Shown: positions 8,938-16,486 of the stretch, piece after piece | Layout: every line of letters begins with the position of its first letter | Position numbering within the stretch: position 1 is the first letter of the stretch | NCBI RefSeq assembly: GCF_013166655.1 | Contig: NZ_JABKCA010000057.1 | Span: forward strand, 1 to 38,811 | Reading direction: 5' to 3' | DNA: 38,811 nt | Source: Lentimicrobium sp. L6 | GTDB taxonomy: Bacteria; Bacteroidota; Bacteroidia; Bacteroidales; UBA12170 | Program-made: the position numbers and the translations under genes | The notes under the pieces: generated by a model | Told to the model about the DNA's origin: nothing | What the model saw: only the letters and a program-made list of their open reading frames with translations | Database searches by the model: none

Positions 8938-8969
8938 TATTAATACCTAAAAATGGAAAAACGTAACCC
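8938..8969 (-). promoter_or_regulatory. bipartite promoter-like module, T9SS side
   Basis: Minus strand: GGGTTACGTTTT, 12 bases, TATTAATA. It is identical in both parts and in spacing to the module at 9305-9336 on the other strand. It ends 32 bases before ATG 8905. The TATTAATA could act as a -10 and TTACG as a -35, or both as a protein-binding site. See findings. Confidence 0.65.
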
Positions 8970-9304
8970 TAAAAAAGGAATTATTTTTTGTAAAAGATTG
9001 TTTCTCTTGCTTAAGTTGCACGAATACAATGCTTTGGATTCCAGTTAAAAAATAAGAAAAGAGCTGTTATTTTTATCCATATGTTATTAATGTATAAAAT
9101 TAAGCTAAATGATTAGCGATTTCAATGTTTGTAGATGAGGTTTAGCATATTTCTCAGAAGTGGAAGAAACAGACCACATTATCAGATGCAAATATTTAAA
9201 TATGCTTTGTTAACAAGTGCCTCATTTGTTAATAGTTATTAGGATTCTATTGTTGATAACTAATAGGACCTAATATAGAGAAAGCAAAAAAAATGTGGAC
9301 TTTT

Positions 9305-9336
9305 GGGTTACGTTTTGTGTGGAAACGATATTAATA
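9305..9336 (+). promoter_or_regulatory. bipartite promoter-like module, histidine kinase side
   Basis: Plus strand: GGGTTACGTTTT, 12 unrelated bases, TATTAATA, ending 17 bases before ATG 9354. It pairs with the copy at 8938-8969 in the same 448-base divergent intergenic region. A purine-rich stretch (AGGGGG, 9340-9345) follows and can serve as ribosome-binding site. The rest of the 8906-9353 spacer shows no gene. Confidence 0.65.
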
Positions 9337-9353
9337 GTTAGGGGGAATTAACT

Positions 9354-10208
9354 ATGATTAATGAAAACTATGTAAAAACACTCGAGAAACGAATTTTGGA
9401 CCTCGAGGAAGAATTAAAATTTAAGGATAAAGAGGTAGATGGCCTCAAGGGAGCATTTTTAGCAAATGTATCTCATGAGATTCGTACGCCAATGAATGCC
9501 ATTGTTGGTTTTTCAAGTTTGTTAAAGGATCCAGGCTTTAGTCCGGAAGAAAAAAATGAATTTATTGATGAAATCACCCAGGCTTCCAATCATTTAACTG
9601 AATTGATAGAGGATGTTATTGAAGTAGCTAATTTGCAATTCAATAAAAAATCTCAATCTGTTAAAGAGGTTATTGATCCGTATCAGTTGTTATTCGAAAT
9701 TTTTGAGGAGTATCAGTATAAAAAACAAGCCTTATATAAAGGTGAAATTGAGATGCGAATCAAAACCAATAAGGATTTATTGAGTAAAGAATTTATCTCC
9801 AATCCTCGAATGCTTCATAAAGTTCTTGAGAATTTAATCGACAATGCTTTTAAGTTTACCAAAGAAGGTAGCATAGAGTTAAATATCGAATTTTACGATA
9901 ATTACTTGGAGTATGTGGTTAGTGATACAGGTATTGGTATTGCTTCTGATAGATTGAGCACTATTTATAATAATTTCAGTAAGGTTTGGAAGAAGAATGG
10001 CGAAGTACTATATGAAGGTCTAGGAATAGGATTGTCATCAGCAAAAAACTTCGTGGATTTATTGGGAGGTATTATTCAAGTACAATCTCAAGAGGGAAAA
10101 GGAACTATTTTTTATGTGAGTGTTCCTTATATCTTTAAAGATAAGCCACTTGAATTAAACGATGTTGAAACAAAAAATCCAAGTCAATATCTTTCTTTGG
10201 GTGCTTGA
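9354..10208 (+). CDS. soluble orphan histidine kinase without sensor domain
   Basis: 284 residues with no signal or membrane segment. A short coiled coil (about 4-32) precedes the HisKA domain; the phospho-acceptor is His41 in NVSHEIRTPMN. The HATPase_c domain follows: N-box LENLIDNAFKF (Asn164), G1 box SDTGIGI (Asp191), G2 box EGLGIGLS (about 221-228). All catalytic boxes look intact, so it should autophosphorylate. No receiver domain and no adjacent response regulator are present, so its partner is encoded elsewhere. Such kinases in this phylum often receive input through partners or the coiled coil. It is divergent from the T9SS cargo gene and shares its promoter-like module, so the two may be co-regulated. 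Confidence 0.9.
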   Translation: MINENYVKTLEKRILDLEEELKFKDKEVDGLKGAFLANVSHEIRTPMNAIVGFSSLLKDPGFSPEEKNEFIDEITQASNHLTELIEDVIEVANLQFNKKSQSVKEVIDPYQLLFEIFEEYQYKKQALYKGEIEMRIKTNKDLLSKEFISNPRMLHKVLENLIDNAFKFTKEGSIELNIEFYDNYLEYVVSDTGIGIASDRLSTIYNNFSKVWKKNGEVLYEGLGIGLSSAKNFVDLLGGIIQVQSQEGKGTIFYVSVPYIFKDKPLELNDVETKNPSQYLSLGA

Positions 10209-10258
10209 ACCTGTTGTTGGAGAACCAACGATTAAACTCATATTTCTGAAAATAAAAA

Positions 10259-10283
10259 AGGCAGTTACTCTCAATAACTGCCT
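10259..10283 (-). terminator. minus-strand intrinsic terminator without an obvious gene upstream
   Basis: AGGCAGTTA and TAACTGCCT (9-bp perfect stem, 7-base loop). The T-tract is only on the minus strand (CCTTTTTTATTTT); on the plus strand the stem is followed by CTCGCGC. It therefore ends a minus-strand transcript, yet no annotated minus gene lies upstream (10284-10661). See the finding for the short frame that ends just before it. Confidence 0.7.
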
Positions 10284-10293
10284 CGCGCATAAA

Positions 10294-10434
10294 CTATAAA
10301 CACTCACTAATTCTTAATATCGTTGCCTTATTATCATTCAAAAATAATAGGAAATACTCTCCATTGCAATGCCTAATACGTAAATAGGTCTTTTCAATCT
10401 GTAGGTGGATGTGTTTTAGGCGAATTTGTGTTTT
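10294..10434 (-). pseudogene. possible gene remnant (46 open codons, LytTR-like pattern)
   Basis: A 46-codon frame, opened by a TAA at 10437-10435, ends with TAG 10 bases before the minus-strand terminator. It has no ATG or GTG start. Its segment RIRHCNGEYFLLFLNDNK followed by an LRIS-type strand resembles by eye the beta strands of a LytTR DNA-binding domain. This could be the tail of a decayed response-regulator gene, or chance. Very uncertain. Confidence 0.2.
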
Positions 10435-10497
10435 TTATTTCAAATGTTTCCTTCCTATTTCATGTATTTGATTATTTTTACCACCTGAAAATCAAAA

Positions 10498-10656
10498 ATG
10501 AGCGATAAGTCATTTGTATATTTAATCGTGGGCATTGTCATAGCCCATTTTGTATTTGGAGCAGGGTATCTAATTTGGAAAATTTACACCGCCCCCAAGT
10601 CTAAGTCCGAACCTGAAAAACTAGACAACAACAATCATATTCATTCTGAAAATTAA
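10498..10656 (+). CDS. 52-residue single-pass membrane microprotein
   Basis: A reading frame of 52 codons beginning MSDKSFVYLIV. Residues about 6-27 form one hydrophobic helix (VGIVIAHFVFGAGYLIW), and the C-terminal half is hydrophilic and charged (KSKSEPEKLDNNNH). It ends 5 bases before the start of the sugar permease gene, so cotranscription and translational coupling are likely. Family not recognised. It may be an accessory subunit of the transporter, which is inferred from position only. No clear Shine-Dalgarno site is seen. Confidence 0.6.
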   Translation: MSDKSFVYLIVGIVIAHFVFGAGYLIWKIYTAPKSKSEPEKLDNNNHIHSEN

Positions 10657-10661
10657 TAATT

Positions 10662-12047
10662 ATGGAACAAACTAAAACAAACTACGGTTTCTCACTATCT
10701 GTACTCACGTCCCTTTTCTTTATGTGGGGGTTTATCACTGTTTTAAATGATATTCTTATTCCTCACTTGAAAAATGTATTTGACTTAACTTATTTCCAAG
10801 CTATGTTGATCCAGTTTTCATTTTTTAGTGCTTATTTTATTGGAGGCTTCCTCTATTTTATTATTTCAAAAACATCCGGGGACCCTATCAATAAAATAGG
10901 ATACAAAAATGGAATTCTCTTGGGTTTATTAGTATCGGCTATTGGAACGGCATTATTCTACCCTGCTGCACAATTTCATATGTATGGTTTTTTTCTTTCT
11001 GCATTATTCGTGCTTGGCCTTGGTTTTGCTGTTTTGCAAATTGCAGCTAATCCTTATGTGGCTATTTTAGGACCTGAAAAACAAGCCTCTGCTCGATTAA
11101 ATCTTTCTCAAGGTTTTAATTCATTTGGTACTACTATCGGACCGGTAATTGGAGGATTCTTAATTTTCGAATATTTCAATGTAGGACAAGAAGGTGCTGA
11201 TTCTGTAATCAAGCCCTATTTAATGTTAACTGCAATGCTATTAATTCTGTTGGTGATTATTAAAATGATACCATTGCCAAGAATTCAACAGGAGGTGAGT
11301 AAAGAAAGTACAGGAAAAGGGGCATTGGCATACCCACACCTAAAGTATGGTGCCATCGCTATTTTTCTCTATGTGGGAGCTGAAGTTGCTATTGGTAGTA
11401 TTTTAGTGAGCTTTATTGGCCTCGATAATATCGCTGGGATGTCTGAATCTGCAGCCTCTGCCTTTATTGCCTTTTATTGGGGAGGAGCCATGATTGGCCG
11501 TTTCTTAGGCGCTATTTCATTAAGTGAAATGGAATCTAAAAAGAAATTCCCATTAATGTTTGTTGTTTCTTTAATTGCTTTTGCAGTCATCTTCTTTGTG
11601 GTTGATGCCAGAAATAGTATTAACTTTCTTGATATAGCACCTTACCTAGGCTTCTTAGTACTAAACTATTTTGGTTTTATATTTGGAAAATCAATGGCGG
11701 CAAGGACCTTAACTGTATTTGCTATTTTCCCAATTGTATTATTGATGGTGGGGATGTTTACAGAAGGAAGTATAGCCATGTGGGCTATTTTAGGTATTGG
11801 AATTTTTAATTCAATTATGTGGTCTAATATCTTCACGCTCGCTATTAAAGGGCTTGGCAATAATACCAGCCAGGGTTCTAGTGTTTTAGTGATGTTTATT
11901 GTTGGTGGAGCTATTCTTCCTCCAATCCAAGGTTTACTAGCCGATTATATTGGTGTTCAATTGTCTTTCTTTGTTCCATTATTAAGTTATGTTTACTTAG
12001 CATGGTATGGATGGAAGGGACATGTTATTAAAGCTCCAAAACAATAA
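10662..12047 (+). CDS. sugar:proton symporter, FucP/GluP type MFS permease
   Basis: 461 residues with 12 predicted membrane helices. It belongs to the fucose/glucose-galactose branch of the MFS: FFMWGFITVLNDILIPHLK in the first helix, and the signature GLGFAVLQIAANPYVAILGP followed by SARLNLSQGFNSFGTTIGP, typical of gluP/fucP-like proteins. It should import a neutral hexose or deoxyhexose at the inner membrane; the exact sugar cannot be read from sequence. It lies between the microprotein (5 bases upstream) and another MFS gene (6 bases downstream), forming one operon. No sugar catabolic gene accompanies it here. Confidence 0.9.
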   Translation: MEQTKTNYGFSLSVLTSLFFMWGFITVLNDILIPHLKNVFDLTYFQAMLIQFSFFSAYFIGGFLYFIISKTSGDPINKIGYKNGILLGLLVSAIGTALFYPAAQFHMYGFFLSALFVLGLGFAVLQIAANPYVAILGPEKQASARLNLSQGFNSFGTTIGPVIGGFLIFEYFNVGQEGADSVIKPYLMLTAMLLILLVIIKMIPLPRIQQEVSKESTGKGALAYPHLKYGAIAIFLYVGAEVAIGSILVSFIGLDNIAGMSESAASAFIAFYWGGAMIGRFLGAISLSEMESKKKFPLMFVVSLIAFAVIFFVVDARNSINFLDIAPYLGFLVLNYFGFIFGKSMAARTLTVFAIFPIVLLMVGMFTEGSIAMWAILGIGIFNSIMWSNIFTLAIKGLGNNTSQGSSVLVMFIVGGAILPPIQGLLADYIGVQLSFFVPLLSYVYLAWYGWKGHVIKAPKQ

Positions 12048-12053
12048 TCTTAA

Positions 12054-13205
12054 ATGCCAGAAAAGCAAAAATTCAGATGGGCAAAAGTACTTGATATTAG
12101 TGCTGCTCATATGCTACATGATATTTATAGTGCTTTTCTGGCACCTTTGTTCCCTATTTTAATTGAACGATTGGGCCTCAGTTATTTTATGATTGGAGGC
12201 TTATCTGTTATTCAAAGAATTGCCTCCTTGTTTAATCCAATCATCGGATTAATGGTAGACCGAAAAGACCTACGCTACTTTATTATATTTACTCCTGCTA
12301 TTACAGCAATTTGTATGAGTCTGATTGGACTGGCTCAGAATGTGTATCAATTAGCCTTTCTTTTGTTTGTGATGGGATGGAGTGCTGCCTTTTTTCATGT
12401 ACCAGGCCCAGTGTTAATCAAACGGATGAGTGGTGATAGAGTAGGTTTGGGAATGAGTTTTTATATGGTGGCAGGAGAGTTGGCCCGTTCATTAGGTCCA
12501 ATTATTATTGTAGCCGCCGTTTCTTGGTGGGGGATAGAAGGAACTTATCGTTTAATTCCTGCAGGTTTGGTAGCTTCATTTATCTTGTTTTTCCGCCTTA
12601 GGAAATTGAAGCATATTGAAGTCAAAACCAAGAAAATAGAGATTAGTGTTAAAGAGATTTTGATTGAACTCAAAGGTTTTTATTTAAATATAACGGGTTA
12701 TACTTTTGCTCGTGGACTCCTCAAGGCTTTACTGATCACTTTTTTGCCCACTTATTATGTGAGCCAAGGTGAAAGTCTTTGGTTTGCAGCCTATACTTTA
12801 TCCATCCTCCAGTTTTCGGGTGCTCTGGGTAGTTTGCTAGCGGGTGGCTACTCTGATAAAATAGGGCGTAGAAAAACACTTATTATTATTGCTTTAATGA
12901 CTCCTGTTTTGATGCTATTGTTCGTGTTGACAAGCGGTTGGATGAATATGATCGTCTTGGTGCTGATTGGTTTCTTTATGTTTGGTTCGGGGCCCGTATT
13001 ATTGGCTTTGGTTCAAGATATGAGTTCAGAAAGACCCAGCTTCACCAATGGTGTCTTTATGACCATCAGCTTTGCTTTTGGGGCTTTTGCAACCTTATTT
13101 ATTGGAGTATTGGCTGATTTTATTGGGCTAGAAAAAAGTTTTATGCTTTCCCCTATTTTCGCTCTTATTGCCATACCTTTTGCTTTTAGGCTGAAGAATA
13201 AATGA
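12054..13205 (+). CDS. MFS transporter, fosmidomycin-resistance-like
   Basis: 383 residues and about 12 membrane helices. ISAAHMLHDIYSAFLAPLFP at the N-terminus, FFHVPGPVLIKRMSGDRVG after helix 4, and YSDKIGRRKT in the second half resemble the Fsr-type efflux branch of the MFS. This is a family-level call; the substrate is unknown and import is not excluded. It is 6 bases after the sugar permease gene and probably cotranscribed. No obvious terminator follows it before the ECF promoter at 13332. Confidence 0.82.
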   Translation: MPEKQKFRWAKVLDISAAHMLHDIYSAFLAPLFPILIERLGLSYFMIGGLSVIQRIASLFNPIIGLMVDRKDLRYFIIFTPAITAICMSLIGLAQNVYQLAFLLFVMGWSAAFFHVPGPVLIKRMSGDRVGLGMSFYMVAGELARSLGPIIIVAAVSWWGIEGTYRLIPAGLVASFILFFRLRKLKHIEVKTKKIEISVKEILIELKGFYLNITGYTFARGLLKALLITFLPTYYVSQGESLWFAAYTLSILQFSGALGSLLAGGYSDKIGRRKTLIIIALMTPVLMLLFVLTSGWMNMIVLVLIGFFMFGSGPVLLALVQDMSSERPSFTNGVFMTISFAFGAFATLFIGVLADFIGLEKSFMLSPIFALIAIPFAFRLKNK

Positions 13206-13331
13206 TGGCATGAGTAGTGGTTTAAATGATTGAATGGAAGAGTTATGCTAGCATTCCCAATTGAAAATTATCTTCTTCTCTCCTTGTAACATTCCGCCAT
13301 GGTTTCTTACTGTCATTATTTTTCAAATTCA

Positions 13332-13361
13332 TTGCAACCCTTTCTATTTTCTTTTGTTCTT
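13332..13361 (+). promoter_or_regulatory. ECF-type promoter of the sigma factor operon
   Basis: TTGCAACCC, 15 bases, GTTCTT, with TATAG four bases further. The same elements with the same spacing recur at 15617-15646 before the DUF2807 gene. Layout (GCAACC, 16 bases, GT) fits an ECF promoter, and its place before an ECF sigma gene suggests autoregulation. Confidence 0.65.
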
Positions 13362-13429
13362 TTGTATAGGGTTGTTAAATGACCTAGGACGAAATTCCGT
13401 ATTTTTAGAGAAATATAAAATTCAGAGAT

Positions 13430-13969
13430 TTGGATCTACAGATTCATAAAGATTTAATAGAGAAAAGTAAGCGAGGGGATTCACGTTCGCAGTATGAGCT
13501 ATATCAGCTTTATAGTAAGGCTATGCTCAATACTTGCTATCGAATGATGAATAATTTAGAGGATGCTGAAGATATGCTACAGGAGTCGTTTTCTGATGCA
13601 TTTCGTAAACTAAATACCTTTGTTTATAAGAGCACTTTTGGAGCTTGGCTGAAAAGGATAGTAGTGAATAATTGTATCAACGAAATCAAGCGAAAAAAAC
13701 CAGATTTGCAATACTGCGAAGAATTGCCACATCCAAAACCAGAGACTGAAAATCAGGATGGACTAAGTGTGGAGCAGATTAAAAAAGCAATGCTTCAACT
13801 TCCGCAAGGTAGTAGACTCATCTTCTCACTTTATCTATTAGAAGGATACGACCACAGGGAGATATCTAGTATTTTAAACATGAGTGAATCTAATTCAAAG
13901 AGTCAATTTATGAGAGCTAAAAGACGGATAAAAGAAATATTAACAGAGGAGGTTTATTATGAATCATGA
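13430..13969 (+). CDS. ECF RNA polymerase sigma factor
   Basis: 179 residues. Region 2 spans about 18-85 (core-binding and -10 recognition, NLEDAEDMLQESFSDAFRKL and FGAWLKRIVVNNCINEI). Region 4 spans about 115-170 (LPQGSRLIFSLYLLEGYDHR, then a helix-turn-helix in SSILNMSESNSKSQF). No sigma-3 domain, as expected for ECF sigmas. The only reasonable start is the TTG at 13430; an in-frame stop lies at 13406 and the first ATG would remove region 2. The gene overlaps the anti-sigma gene by 11 bases. It probably directs transcription from its own promoter and from the one at 15617. Confidence 0.9.
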   Translation: MDLQIHKDLIEKSKRGDSRSQYELYQLYSKAMLNTCYRMMNNLEDAEDMLQESFSDAFRKLNTFVYKSTFGAWLKRIVVNNCINEIKRKKPDLQYCEELPHPKPETENQDGLSVEQIKKAMLQLPQGSRLIFSLYLLEGYDHREISSILNMSESNSKSQFMRAKRRIKEILTEEVYYES

Positions 13970-14534
13970 TCCATTTGAACAATTTGTGAAAGATCACAAA
14001 GAGGAATTTGATCATCTTGTGCCACGAGAAGATTTATTTGAAAAGATTGAAACCAGACAGCCCAAAGTCATACGGATGTCAGCAAAGGCCATCTTTACAA
14101 GGGCAATAGCGGCGATGTTGATTTTTGCTGTAGGTTTTGCTGCCAATGAGTTGTTCTCATTTGATCGAACTGTTGATTCTAGATTAGTCAATGAAAGTAA
14201 TTATGAAGATTCGGAGAATTCCTCTTATAATGATTTCTATGAGATGCAAATGTTTTATACACAACAGATAGATTTAGTTAGAACCGATATCGTGGCTTTA
14301 TCTGATGGTGATGAAGTCATTAATGAAGAAATTGACCTACAATTAGAGGATTTGAAAAGTATTTTTGAAGAACTCAAAGATGATCTTAACGATCAAACCA
14401 ATGATGAGGAAGTGATAGAGGCCATGATTATGAATTATAGAGTAAAGTTGAAAATGTTAGAAGAAATGAAGAGCCAACTTGACCCAAGTACAAACTATAA
14501 TGAGGAGGATAGATATGAGACAACTGATATTTAA
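13959..14534 (+). CDS. probable membrane-anchored anti-sigma factor
   Basis: 191 residues. The N-terminal cytosolic part (1-45, FEQFVKDHKEEFDHLVPREDLFEKI) resembles the short sigma-binding region of Bacteroidota anti-sigma proteins and has no HxxxCxxC zinc motif. One membrane helix follows (about 47-63, AIAAMLIFAVGFAANEL). The outside part is very acidic and helical, with long Glu/Asp/Leu runs suggesting a coiled coil. A strong AGGAGG precedes ATG 13959. The role is inferred from position directly after, and overlapping, an ECF sigma gene. Confidence 0.75.
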   Translation: MNHDPFEQFVKDHKEEFDHLVPREDLFEKIETRQPKVIRMSAKAIFTRAIAAMLIFAVGFAANELFSFDRTVDSRLVNESNYEDSENSSYNDFYEMQMFYTQQIDLVRTDIVALSDGDEVINEEIDLQLEDLKSIFEELKDDLNDQTNDEEVIEAMIMNYRVKLKMLEEMKSQLDPSTNYNEEDRYETTDI

Positions 14535-15615
14535 ATCTGTTATTGTTATGCTGATTTCTATGGCAGGAAATCTGTCTGCTCAGAATTTTCAGAAAACCGC
14601 AAAGTATAAGGAAGTATTTCCTCTTAGTGAGAAAATAGAAGTTTCCATCATCAACAAGTATGGGGATGTTCAAATTGTTCATTGGGATCAGGATTCGGTT
14701 AAAGTTGAAGTTGACATAGAAGTGAACTCAAACAAAGAGACTAAGGCAGAGAAGCTATTTGCAGCTATTCATGTGGATTTCAAAAGCAATTTCTTTTATA
14801 TAGTAGTTGAAACAAGTTTAGTAGGTAAAAGTAGCCTATGGACAGATATCTCCGATAAAACCAAGATGATTTTCAACTCTAGTACTACTTCTCGAATTAA
14901 CTATGTAGTCTATATTCCATCTTATGCCCATTTAATTGTGAAGAATAAATATGGAAATGTTTATATGGGTGATTATGAGGGGGAACTGAGTGTTGATGTT
15001 TCCAATGGAGATTTCAAAGCTCATGTACTCACTGGAAAAACTAAACTTAAATCATCTTTCGGGAATATCTATGTCAATAGGGTGGATCAATTATTATTAG
15101 AATCTGCAAATGCAGAGATAGAAATAGAAGAGTGTAAATTCTTAGAAACCAATACTCGCTCCTCAAAAATTTATTTAGACGAAGTGGATGAGTTGAGCTT
15201 AGCCTCTTCTCATGATAAATATCACATTGGGAGTTTAAATTCTATTCATGGCAATGGGAATTTTACTTTCTTAAAGATAAAACAACTCAATCATCAGGTT
15301 GATATTAAGCAAAAGTATGGCTCATTACATTTTCGTCATATCGATTCTGAGGTGGATCGTTTTTACCTAAATACTTATAAGTCTGATATCCATTTAAGCC
15401 TATCTTATGAGCAGGCCTATGCCTTAGATTTTCGGGCTATTAATCCGCCAATTATCCAGTATCCAACTGGCGAATATTTAAAATCAGAAGAGATTATTGA
15501 TGAAGAAAAAGGATTGAAAAGTGTTAAAATAGAATGGGGAGGGGATGGCTCTGGTAAAGTGGTACCCCTTAATATACAGGCAGAAGAAGGAAATATATTT
15601 ATAAATGTGAAATAA
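14515..15615 (+). CDS. exported DUF4097-like beta-solenoid protein
   Basis: About 366 residues. Signal peptide about 1-22 (ending NLSAQ). The mature protein is built of repeated short strands with N/K-Y-G-N/D turns (INKYGDVQIVHW, VKNKYGNVYMGDYEG, SSFGNIYVNRV, KQKYGSLHFRHID), as in DUF4097-type putative adhesins. The frame can be extended to a TTG at 14479, but AGGAGG at 14503-14508 sits 6 bases before ATG 14515, which decides the start. It overlaps the anti-sigma gene by 20 bases. Probably periplasmic or surface exposed; function unproven. Confidence 0.8.
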   Translation: MRQLIFKSVIVMLISMAGNLSAQNFQKTAKYKEVFPLSEKIEVSIINKYGDVQIVHWDQDSVKVEVDIEVNSNKETKAEKLFAAIHVDFKSNFFYIVVETSLVGKSSLWTDISDKTKMIFNSSTTSRINYVVYIPSYAHLIVKNKYGNVYMGDYEGELSVDVSNGDFKAHVLTGKTKLKSSFGNIYVNRVDQLLLESANAEIEIEECKFLETNTRSSKIYLDEVDELSLASSHDKYHIGSLNSIHGNGNFTFLKIKQLNHQVDIKQKYGSLHFRHIDSEVDRFYLNTYKSDIHLSLSYEQAYALDFRAINPPIIQYPTGEYLKSEEIIDEEKGLKSVKIEWGGDGSGKVVPLNIQAEEGNIFINVK

Positions 15616-15616
15616 A

Positions 15617-15646
15617 TTGCAACCCTTGAAATATTGATTTGTACTT
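15617..15646 (+). promoter_or_regulatory. second ECF-type promoter, before the DUF2807 gene
   Basis: TTGCAACCC, 15 bases, GTACTT, then TATAG three bases on. Elements and spacings equal those at 13332-13361. It begins right after the DUF4097 stop codon and about 48 bases before ATG 15694, so the last two genes of the cluster can be boosted independently. Confidence 0.65.
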
Positions 15647-15693
15647 ACATATAGAAATCAAACTAGCAATTGAAAAACAAAAATAATTATATC

Positions 15694-16458
15694 ATGAAAA
15701 CAAAATTAGTAATCATTTTAGCTGTTCTTATTAGTTTAGGAACTACTTCTTGTAGAAAAGGGATCTTCATTAGAGGAAACAATAATGTTAGCACAGAAAC
15801 AAGAGAGTTGTCAGGATTCTCAAAGTTAGCCAACAATGGAAGTTTTGAAGTTACAATAATAAAAGATACCATATCTTATGTTGTGATAGAGGCTGAATCA
15901 AATATTATTCCTTATATTGAAACTAGTATCAAAAACGGAGCTCTAATCATTGATAGTAGAGAGACTATAAGCCCTCGTCGTTCTATGAAGTTGACCGTAT
16001 ATACTCCTGAAATGGAAGCAATGGAGTTGAAAGGAAGTGGCAGTATCTTTAGCGAGGCATTTGAATCTGATTCTTTTTCTGCTGTTGTAGATGGGTCTGG
16101 CGATATAACAGCCACTGCCAGTTGTTCTGAAACTTATTTACGAATAAATGGTTCAGGAAATTTAATAGCAAACCTTTTCACAGAGAATCTAGATGCTGAA
16201 ATTCACGGCTCAGGTAGTATTACACTATATGGACAAGGAACCCACAGTACTATGGGCATATTTGGCTCTGGTAATATTAAATATGTAGATTTTGAGCAGA
16301 AGTATTGTGCTGCTAAATCCGATGGTTCTGGGAATATTTATGTTCAAGTTAGCGATGGCCTAGATGCTCAGATATTTGGCAGTGGTTCTATATATTATAG
16401 AGGAAATCCACTTGTAAATTCAGAGATTATCGGTTCTGGAAGTGTAATTAAACAATAG
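15694..16458 (+). CDS. DUF2807 (head GIN domain) lipoprotein, putative adhesin
   Basis: 254 residues. The signal peptide ends in LGTTSC, a lipobox (Cys20). Residues about 35-110 match the head GIN/DUF2807 start (ETRELSGFSKLANNGSFEV, then YIETSIKNGALII). From about residue 110 a ladder of eight x-GSG-[SDN]-[ILV] turns repeats every 16-25 residues, the hallmark of a regular beta-solenoid. Likely an outer-membrane-anchored or periplasmic structural/adhesive protein. The frame extends to a TTG at 15670, but ATG 15694 gives the clean signal. It is under its own ECF-type promoter within the sigma cluster. Confidence 0.85.
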   Translation: MKTKLVIILAVLISLGTTSCRKGIFIRGNNNVSTETRELSGFSKLANNGSFEVTIIKDTISYVVIEAESNIIPYIETSIKNGALIIDSRETISPRRSMKLTVYTPEMEAMELKGSGSIFSEAFESDSFSAVVDGSGDITATASCSETYLRINGSGNLIANLFTENLDAEIHGSGSITLYGQGTHSTMGIFGSGNIKYVDFEQKYCAAKSDGSGNIYVQVSDGLDAQIFGSGSIYYRGNPLVNSEIIGSGSVIKQ

Positions 16459-16486
16459 ATAATTAAAATGTTAAATATAAATAATT

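Noticed and set aside
9220-9290. Repeated TTAATAG/CTAATAG words before the kinase gene, possible operator
   Set aside because: The matches are short and AT-rich and neither a clean inverted nor a direct repeat; indistinguishable from background.
13261-13449. A 62-codon hydrophobic plus-strand frame just before the ECF sigma gene
   Set aside because: It covers the ECF promoter and runs into the sigma gene in another frame. It starts with TTG, has no ribosome-binding site, and its composition reflects T-rich spacer.
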